Assembly (NCBI GenBank): GCA_029939815.1
Contig: JAOZSF010000089.1
Coordinates: 1 to 7,255, forward strand
Direction: 5' to 3'
DNA from: a bacterium
GTDB lineage: Bacteria; Auribacterota; UBA3054; B51-G9
Length of the DNA: 7,255 nucleotides
The notes beneath the pieces are model-generated. The model had not been told where the DNA came from, made no database searches, and saw only the letters and a list, made by a program, of their open reading frames with translations. Of this stretch, positions 1 through 4,807 are shown piece after piece. Position 1 is the first letter of the stretch, and each line of letters starts with the position of its first letter. The position numbers were made by a program, and so were the translations under genes.

Positions 1-17
1 ATCCGCCGATGGAGGAT
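1..17. repeat. Imperfect short inverted repeat downstream of paralogue 1
   Basis: ATCCGCC, a 3-nt loop and GGAGGAT form a 7-bp stem with one mismatch, 28 nt past the last stop codon of the left block. It has no T-tract within the window and reaches the window edge, so whether it belongs to a terminator or a repeat cannot be told. Confidence 0.25.
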
Positions 18-45
18 TGTAAATCAAAGATTCGTCAAAGGAGAA

Positions 46-489
46 TTAATACGGCTCATCCATATTTTCATCATCAGCTTCACGCACATCAGCTTCTTCT
101 TTAATAATAGCGTATTCCGGAGGTAAATTTGTCATTGCGTAAGGATTCCAACGTGATTCCCAGACGTATTCGGGAAAGATGTCCGGATTATAGGCGCTTG
201 GACCGGTTGCCCCCAGCATAAAAACATCTGCCACACTTAAGCAGGCGCGTGCGCCCGAGAAGTAAAGACCTTTTAATGACCCTGTCAGCAATCCGAAGAA
301 GGGATATTTATTTACATCGAGGATAAGATTTCTCGGGACTTCGAGCCAGAAAGTAAAAGCATTAACAACGCCGCGTGTAAACCCGTTAATTGGATTTACT
401 TCTTCTGGGTAGACATATTCCACTTTTTCCTGTGGTACAGCCGAAGCGATAACACAAATAATTAGTGCAAATGCGATAATTTTTTTCAT
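46..489 (-). CDS. Small exported protein, TIGR04073-like (exosortase-associated) paralogue 1
   Basis: 147 residues. A hydrophobic signal peptide spans residues 1-17 (cleavage likely after ASA). A short acidic segment follows, then the family core at about 36-115, then an acidic tail rich in Glu and Asp. Core motifs seen are RGVVNAFTFWLEVPRN (39-54), a glycine-rich G..AR....AD...LG stretch (about 79-93) and FPEYVWESRW (105-114). The same three blocks recur in the next two genes upstream. I recognise this layout as the TIGR04073 family, known mainly from PVC genomes that carry exosortase/PEP-CTERM systems; the molecular function is unknown. It is the last gene of a four-gene minus-strand run, 18 nt after its neighbour, with a good ribosome binding site (AGAGG). 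Family membership is from memory of the motifs and would need a profile search. Export is well supported; the final location (periplasm or outer membrane) is not. Confidence 0.78.
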   Translation of the reverse strand: MKKIIAFALIICVIASAVPQEKVEYVYPEEVNPINGFTRGVVNAFTFWLEVPRNLILDVNKYPFFGLLTGSLKGLYFSGARACLSVADVFMLGATGPSAYNPDIFPEYVWESRWNPYAMTNLPPEYAIIKEEADVREADDENMDEPY

Positions 490-495
490 AAACGA

Positions 496-500
496 CCTCT
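496..500 (-). promoter_or_regulatory. Ribosome binding site of TIGR04073-like paralogue 1
   Basis: AGAGG followed by 6 nt to the ATG at 489. This is the best Shine-Dalgarno in the left block; paralogues 2 and 3 lack a clear one. Confidence 0.65.
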
Positions 501-507
501 TTAAGTA

Positions 508-1035
508 TTAATAATGAGAAGTTTCTTTTGCAACCCAGGGACCTTCCCACGGGTAAGTTGGTATAGAGCCATAAGAATTATAGCCGTTAAATCCGCATGA
601 GACGAGATCTATTGTCCCCATAATTGCTCTTGACCCTGCCAGTCCAAGGGCGACAAACGGTGCTGTAGCAACAGCGGAAAGTGGTCTTTCTGTAAATTCG
701 CAGCTTATATTTCTAGGTATTTCGAGCCAAAACAGAGTTAAATTAGCAAGGCCTCTTTTCAGGCCGAAATTAACGGCTTCTGAATTAGATTCAAAAGTCT
801 TTTCTTCTTTCGGCGGCAAAACTATTTCCTGGTCTCCTGTTATTAAATCACCGTCATTTTTGTAAAACGTATCGTCATAAAGCGGCTTTGCTTCATTACC
901 CGGATACTCTTTTGACAGAGTTGAACCTTCTTCAGGAATATCTATAGCCAATCTCTGATCATCGTTTTCGCAATAAGATAAAGAAACAATTCCACAGACG
1001 AAGAAAGTAATTATAATCTTATGATTTATTTTCAT
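508..1035 (-). CDS. Small exported protein, TIGR04073-like paralogue 2
   Basis: 175 residues. A signal peptide covers about residues 1-22 (hydrophobic core IIITFFVCGIVSLSY). An acidic, low-complexity stretch of about 65 residues (23-87) has no recognisable fold. The conserved core runs at about 88-168, with RGLANLTLFWLEIPRN (94-109), a glycine-rich G.AGSRA..G..D segment (131-143) and a closing YPWEGPW (161-167). The core resembles the downstream gene closely, including the WLE[VI]PRN block, so the two are clear paralogues; the N-terminal spacer is not shared. The Cys at the end of the signal region (SYC) is not a proper lipobox because Tyr precedes it. There is no obvious Shine-Dalgarno before the ATG (TTTTTGGCAA). 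It lies 68 nt after paralogue 3, the largest gap in the block, with a weak promoter-like pair in that gap. Function unknown. Confidence 0.75.
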   Translation of the reverse strand: MKINHKIIITFFVCGIVSLSYCENDDQRLAIDIPEEGSTLSKEYPGNEAKPLYDDTFYKNDGDLITGDQEIVLPPKEEKTFESNSEAVNFGLKRGLANLTLFWLEIPRNISCEFTERPLSAVATAPFVALGLAGSRAIMGTIDLVSCGFNGYNSYGSIPTYPWEGPWVAKETSHY

Positions 1036-1066
1036 TTGCCAAAAATATTTTTTTTAGTTTTAAGTA

Positions 1067-1093
1067 ATTTTAAAGCTGAGCAATCCGTGTCTA
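1067..1093 (-). promoter_or_regulatory. Weak internal promoter candidate before paralogue 2
   Basis: Reading the minus strand, TAGACA (1093-1088) and TAAAAT (1072-1067) each differ by one base from the sigma-70 consensus. They are separated by 15 bp, which is shorter than ideal. This sits in the 68-bp gap before the gene ending its start codon at 1035. The region is AT-rich, so a chance match is quite possible. Confidence 0.22.
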
Positions 1094-1103
1094 AAACAAT
1101 AAA

Positions 1104-1760
1104 TTAATACGCGTTTCTCGGAAGCTTACTTTTATAAAAATCTGTGTTTTCCTGCTCTCTCGATTTTATAATTCTCTTTTTAACACCGGCGATAATATCT
1201 TTGTCCGGCGTCGTAGCAGATACGGCAGGATTACTGGTTGCTTTTGTAGGAACAGCCATAGGCGGTTTATAAATCCATGCACCCTGCCAGACATAATCAG
1301 GAAATCCCTCCGCCAAATCCACATCACCGAAGGTTCCAAGAGTTATTATATCTCCTGCACCGGCACACAACCTGGCGCCTGTCCCGCCGAAAGCGGCGAG
1401 GAAAGACGTGCCGGCTGCAACGTACCATTTTCTTGCGGTATATTCGTAAGTAAAACCGCGTATCAATTCACCTGGACAAGTGACCAGATTTGCTCCTCCA
1501 CGGAGGAGTCCACGTCCGGATGCGTGAAAAACTTCTACGGTTTTAACGGTCGGCTGTTGAATATCGAAAATATATTTTTCTTCCGGTTCCATTTCCAATT
1601 CAACTTTAGTTTCTACCAGCACATCCGGTTTTACAGCCGTTTCACTTGCCGCATCGACATTTCCGGAAATATTGATTACATCGGCATTTGTTTCAATAAA
1701 TTCCTCAGCAGCAGTTATATTAAAAGCCGACAGCAAAAATATTAAAATAAGTTTTTTCAT
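1104..1760 (-). CDS. Exported protein, TIGR04073-like paralogue 3 (long, divergent)
   Basis: 218 residues, the longest of the three copies. The signal peptide is residues 1-18 (cleavage likely after ITA). Residues 19-75 form an acidic Val/Glu-rich stretch. The core at 78-163 has SGRGLLRGGANLVTCPGELI (81-100), GGTGARLCAGAGD (125-137) and FPDYVWQGAW (153-162). A basic, Pro/Thr-containing tail follows (164-218). The core aligns with the two downstream paralogues, but the WLE[VI]PRN block is replaced by PGELIRG, keeping the Glu and Arg. It therefore diverged earlier or is specialised. It starts 13 nt after the lipoprotein stop (tandem TAA TAG), with no clear Shine-Dalgarno, so coupled translation is plausible. 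Function unknown; membership of the same family is inferred from shared block order and spacing. Confidence 0.7.
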   Translation of the reverse strand: MKKLILIFLLSAFNITAAEEFIETNADVINISGNVDAASETAVKPDVLVETKVELEMEPEEKYIFDIQQPTVKTVEVFHASGRGLLRGGANLVTCPGELIRGFTYEYTARKWYVAAGTSFLAAFGGTGARLCAGAGDIITLGTFGDVDLAEGFPDYVWQGAWIYKPPMAVPTKATSNPAVSATTPDKDIIAGVKKRIIKSREQENTDFYKSKLPRNAY

Positions 1761-1773
1761 AATTCAATTTCTA

Positions 1774-2334
1774 TTAATGCAGCCATGAATAGCAGCATTT
1801 ATCGTATTTCTTTATAAAAGATGATAGTGGTTCATTAATCTGTTTTTCAGTTATCCATCTCGGTCTTACAAGCGTGAAAAGGTAATATTTGTCTGTTTTT
1901 TGCGGTTCAATCGTAAATTCAATATATTCAGGAATAACTGACTGCACGGATGAAATGTACCATTTCCTTTTTTCCTTGACAAGACTAACCGCAAGTAACG
2001 CTTGTAATCTGGCAGGCATTGGCCATTCACGTTCGAGTGAAACATAGATTTTTGCAAGCATACCATTTGTTTGAACATACATGTCCTGCAGATCCCAGTT
2101 AACGTTTTTTATACTATAATTGAAGTTTTTTAATGCTGACGGAATCTCTGTAAAATTATCACGAAAAGATTCGGTGCAAAATGTTGCCGCGTGGTTCAAG
2201 TTTTTATCCGCAACAGCTTCAAAGAATGAATTTATTGTCTCGTCAGGTTTAACCTGGCAACCGCAAATCAAAATGACAGCAGAGAGCAAAGTAATCCGTG
2301 GAATTATTTTCAGAAAGTTATATTTCAAGATCAC
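1774..2334 (-). CDS. Small lipoprotein, NTF2/DUF4878-like
   Basis: 186 residues if started at the GTG (2334). A hydrophobic N-terminus ends in ICGC (residues 23-26), a lipobox with Gly at -1 and the lipidated Cys at 26, so the protein should be membrane-anchored by lipid. The mature part opens with PDETINSFFEAVADKNLNHA, the helix-rich beginning common to NTF2-like and DUF4878 lipoproteins. Beta-type segments follow (YVQTNGMLAKIYVSLE, KRKWYISSVQ). The C-terminus holds a Cys-Cys pair (residues 180-181) of unknown role. The start is uncertain: TAAGG (2337-2341) lies only 2 nt from the GTG but 8 nt from a TTG at 2328, so the TTG (184 residues, MKYNFLKII...) is the better choice by spacing. It heads the four-gene left block behind a strong promoter. 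A role in cell-envelope function together with the three exported neighbours is inference; no enzymatic motif is visible. Confidence 0.72.
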   Translation of the reverse strand: MILKYNFLKIIPRITLLSAVILICGCQVKPDETINSFFEAVADKNLNHAATFCTESFRDNFTEIPSALKNFNYSIKNVNWDLQDMYVQTNGMLAKIYVSLEREWPMPARLQALLAVSLVKEKRKWYISSVQSVIPEYIEFTIEPQKTDKYYLFTLVRPRWITEKQINEPLSSFIKKYDKCCYSWLH

Positions 2335-2336
2335 AG

Positions 2337-2341
2337 CCTTA
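2337..2341 (-). promoter_or_regulatory. Ribosome binding site that decides the lipoprotein start
   Basis: TAAGG on the minus strand. It is too close (2 nt) to the GTG at 2334 and well placed (8 nt) for the TTG at 2328, so translation probably begins at the TTG two codons downstream. Confidence 0.45.
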
Positions 2342-2367
2342 TTTTTAAGTTTTAATTATTAAATAAT

Positions 2368-2396
2368 ATTATACCAAAAGGTTAATTAAAGCTCAA
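2368..2396 (-). promoter_or_regulatory. Extended -10 promoter for the lipoprotein/TIGR04073 block
   Basis: On the minus strand, TTGAGC (2396-2391), a 17-bp spacer and a perfect TATAAT (2373-2368), preceded by TGG, which gives an extended -10. Transcription would begin near 2361 and leave a leader of about 30 nt. It lies back-to-back with the promoter at 2446-2473. Confidence 0.6.
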
Positions 2397-2445
2397 CATA
2401 GTGAAAATTGCAAGGGAGAAATCGGAGAAATAAATTAAAAAACTT

Positions 2446-2473
2446 TTGCAATAACACTATTTTTTGATATAAT
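2446..2473 (+). promoter_or_regulatory. Extended -10 promoter for the broken beta-helix gene
   Basis: TTGCAA (2446-2451), a 16-bp spacer and a perfect TATAAT (2468-2473), with TGA directly before the -10. The expected start is near 2480, leaving about 50 nt of leader before the ATG at 2530. The promoter looks intact although the gene it served is broken. Confidence 0.6.
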
Positions 2474-2518
2474 ACATCAAGTGCTAAATCGTGTTTATTT
2501 TTTAAAATGATTCTTATC

Positions 2519-2523
2519 GGAGG
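2519..2523 (+). promoter_or_regulatory. Ribosome binding site of the broken beta-helix gene
   Basis: GGAGG, 6 nt before the ATG at 2530; a strong Shine-Dalgarno that fixes the start of the pseudogene. Confidence 0.7.
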
Positions 2524-2529
2524 GCTATT

Positions 2530-2882
2530 ATGAAAATTACAAAACTTATTTCTGCCATCATAATTATCACCGTAGCTTTTTCCCGGGGAGCTACTTTTAA
2601 TGTTACCGATGTTTCTTCTTTCCAGGCAGCTTTGACTACCGCAGGTGCCAACGGTGAAGCTGATATTATTAATGTCGCTGCTGGAATTTATAACATTGCT
2701 ACTCCCCTTTCTTACGGGGAGAATATTCGCTCAGTATTATTGGCGCAGGAGCAAATTCAACAATTCTTGACGGCGGCCGCTCAGTGCAGATTATGAATAT
2801 TGACAGCAGCGCCGAAGGAGATATTTTTGTAACGGGATTCACTTTCCGAAATGGAAGTAATTATGTCACCGCAGCATCAAAA
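2530..2882 (+). pseudogene. Truncated, frameshifted exported right-handed beta-helix protein
   Basis: Translation starts with a signal peptide (MKITKLISAIIIITVAFSRG) and continues through FQAALTTAGANGEADIINVA and GIYNIATPLSYGEN to about residue 65. This is the usual opening of PVC extracellular parallel beta-helix proteins. The original frame then turns to nonsense and stops near 2796. From 2727 the frame one base back reads SLSIIGAGANSTILDGGRSV, then IMNIDSS and FVTGFTFRNG, exactly the expected continuation. Restoring one base near 2725 (for example ENYSLS) rejoins them, so a single-base deletion or a sequencing error is indicated. Family members usually run for several hundred residues with many more coils. 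Here the homology fades at about 2865-2882, and from 2883 onward the bases are antisense of the neighbouring hydrolase gene. The gene is therefore also cut at its 3' end. The full-length relative was probably a secreted surface or polysaccharide-binding protein. Confidence 0.72.
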
Positions 2883-4781
2883 TTAATCAACCTTTCTCCA
2901 GCCGTGCTTCGGAATTGTTATCTTACTGCCGTCAGACATTTCTACTTTGATGTCTTTATCAGTCATATTCCAACCGAGATTCCCGCTTACACCGTAACTG
3001 CCGAAAACGTAAGATAAATTCGCGCGCGCCTGAACCGGTGATTTGACTTTTATTTCAGCACCGCTGTCTCGCAAAACATTTTTTAGAAACGTAAACATTC
3101 CTTTTTCCAACCAATCTGTTTTCTCCGTCCACGCGGTTGCGAAAGCGCGATTCGCGACAAAAATATTCTTGCCGTTTTCAGTTGTGAAAATAATAGGAAC
3201 TCTTCCTACTTTAGCCAAAACTTTTGAGTTTTTAGGCGGTCTTTTAAAAACAAACATTTGATCGGCGGGATAATTATTTTTTTTCGGAAATTCCACTCCA
3301 TTCATCAACGGTTCCTTATTGTTTACAAGAATTCTCCCTTTTGAATTTTGGAAATAAACTGTTTCGCCAAACTCTTTGTCAAAAGTTTTCGCCCTGAATT
3401 TATTAGTATAACTCCCCTGCTGCGATTTTTTGTCCCGGTACGTTAAAAGAAATTCTCCGGAATATAAAACTCTTTTCGCCCTTTTTAAATTCTTTCGCAT
3501 CTTTTTGTTCAAGTACATCGGGTCGGGCACTATTACAATTTTATATTTTGACAGATCATAATTTTCAAGCCATTCATAAGGAATCACCTGCATATTAATT
3601 CCCATTTGATGCATTGAGGATTCAATTTGCTTTGTTCCAAAATAATACGGCCATAAAACCCTGCCAGGCCATTTGGCTGCAGGCATCGCTCCCGCCTGAA
3701 ACGAATCATAAACAAGAAGAACGTCCGGCTTGTTAGTCGGAATCACCGCCGCGTCGATAATTTTTTTCATATAGGGACCGATTTTCAAACTGTACTCATC
3801 TTCGATTTTATCAACATAATATTTTTTCTGATTTGTGTTTCCCTGAGCAATGGCGCCACGGGTCATCGGGAATTGAAATGACATTGGTGTTACCCCTTCA
3901 CCCGCCGCTTTCGCCATAAGGGGTAAAATATAATCTCTCCATTTTTCGAAAGTTGAGAAAGTTTCCATATTCCCGTGACTTTCCGCGAGCGCGATTTTCT
4001 GATTGCAGGTTACATCTCCAAACGAAAGGTCATAAAAGAAAAAATCACTCCCGGGCGCGTCGCCCATATTCAGCGCGTAATTATCAACAGCATAAAATTC
4101 GCTCCAGGTCCCGACAAGTTTTTTTGTAAACTGTTTCGCGAATTTAATATAACCCGCGCGAAAATCGCTGAGTCTTTTTGAACGGAATTTCAACCATTCA
4201 ACCCATCGTAAATTTCCCGGCAGTCCCATTTCCGGCTGTTCCGGCAGCGGCATACCCGGTGTTTTCATATAATCATTAAACGCTTTTTTCGCTTTATCGG
4301 AAAATTTATAATCCGGCAGAAAACCGCCTTCACCGAGGAATCCCCACATAATCACATAACCGATGACATCGGGATTATTTTTCTCATGAAATTCTATTAT
4401 TTTTTTCAGTTCGGCGTATCCGTTAGTAATCTGTGTTTCATCAAACGGATCTTTCACAGCGAAAAGATGAGGTCGCACAAGCATTTTCAAACCCGACTTT
4501 GCCCAGACAGGAATTTCTTTTTTATGCTCCTGAAGAACATTCCCACCCGGTTTAACAACCACTTCAAAACCGTGATTAGTTGCTGCCGGAGCGATAATTT
4601 CCGGGTCCCATCCCCACATCGCGACAAGAATTTGTTTTGATTTCAATTCTTTCAACTGTTGTAGTTTAGTTTCCCGCATTTTAGATTCCGGTGATTTTGA
4701 TTTCGCATTTGGTTTTGGATTTTCATCTGCCGTACAGACGGTAATGAATAAAACAATTGATAATGCAAGTATTTTTTTCAT
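2883..4781 (-). CDS. Exported GH42-like (clan GH-A) glycoside hydrolase
   Basis: 632 residues. The signal peptide covers about 1-18 (cleavage likely after CTA; the Cys has Val before it, so it is not a lipobox). A charged linker follows to about 48. A TIM-barrel region at about 50-340 has IGYVIMWGFLGEGGF (140-154) followed by SDKAKKAFNDYM and RWVEWLKFRSKRLSDF (192-207), which parallels the region after the catalytic NE in GH42 beta-galactosidases. Glu151 is the candidate acid/base and Glu267 (ALAESHGN) the candidate nucleophile; both are inferred by position. A Rossmann-like domain at about 352-450 (KPDVLLVYDS, YDLSKYKIVIVPDP, VLYSGEF) matches the GH42 trimerisation domain. A C-terminal beta region ends in IPKHGW. 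It should hydrolyse a glycosidic bond outside the cytoplasm; the sugar is unknown. It is the last gene of a three-gene unit, with AGGA before the ATG. It could be an uncharacterised GH-A family rather than true GH42. Confidence 0.68.
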   Translation of the reverse strand: MKKILALSIVLFITVCTADENPKPNAKSKSPESKMRETKLQQLKELKSKQILVAMWGWDPEIIAPAATNHGFEVVVKPGGNVLQEHKKEIPVWAKSGLKMLVRPHLFAVKDPFDETQITNGYAELKKIIEFHEKNNPDVIGYVIMWGFLGEGGFLPDYKFSDKAKKAFNDYMKTPGMPLPEQPEMGLPGNLRWVEWLKFRSKRLSDFRAGYIKFAKQFTKKLVGTWSEFYAVDNYALNMGDAPGSDFFFYDLSFGDVTCNQKIALAESHGNMETFSTFEKWRDYILPLMAKAAGEGVTPMSFQFPMTRGAIAQGNTNQKKYYVDKIEDEYSLKIGPYMKKIIDAAVIPTNKPDVLLVYDSFQAGAMPAAKWPGRVLWPYYFGTKQIESSMHQMGINMQVIPYEWLENYDLSKYKIVIVPDPMYLNKKMRKNLKRAKRVLYSGEFLLTYRDKKSQQGSYTNKFRAKTFDKEFGETVYFQNSKGRILVNNKEPLMNGVEFPKKNNYPADQMFVFKRPPKNSKVLAKVGRVPIIFTTENGKNIFVANRAFATAWTEKTDWLEKGMFTFLKNVLRDSGAEIKVKSPVQARANLSYVFGSYGVSGNLGWNMTDKDIKVEMSDGSKITIPKHGWRKVD

Positions 4782-4785
4782 AGAT

Positions 4786-4789
4786 TCCT
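4786..4789 (-). promoter_or_regulatory. Ribosome binding site of the GH42-like gene
   Basis: AGGA, 4 nt before the ATG at 4781, inside the 26-nt gap after the upstream metallohydrolase gene. Confidence 0.5.
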
Positions 4790-4807
4790 GGTTGTTGGTT
4801 GTATGAT

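Noticed and set aside
1524..1745. Plus-strand open frame of 73 codons rich in Phe
   Set aside because: It is antisense to paralogue 3; the Phe-rich composition is the complement of Glu/Lys-rich codons.
2120..2362. Plus-strand open frame of 80 codons
   Set aside because: It is antisense to the lipoprotein gene and crosses that gene's start and promoter; no supporting signals.
2773..2780. GCGGCCGC palindrome
   Set aside because: It is explained by the Asp-Gly-Gly-Arg codons of the beta-helix protein and carries no further signal.
2886..3017. Continuation of the beta-helix reading frame to 3017
   Set aside because: Beyond 2883 the bases encode the conserved C-terminus of the hydrolase on the minus strand, and the plus-strand translation loses all beta-helix character.
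4771..4781. Cys16 of the GH42-like protein as a lipidation site
   Set aside because: The preceding residues are Thr-Val, not Gly, Ala or Ser at -1, so a lipobox is not supported; ordinary signal peptide cleavage after CTA is more likely.
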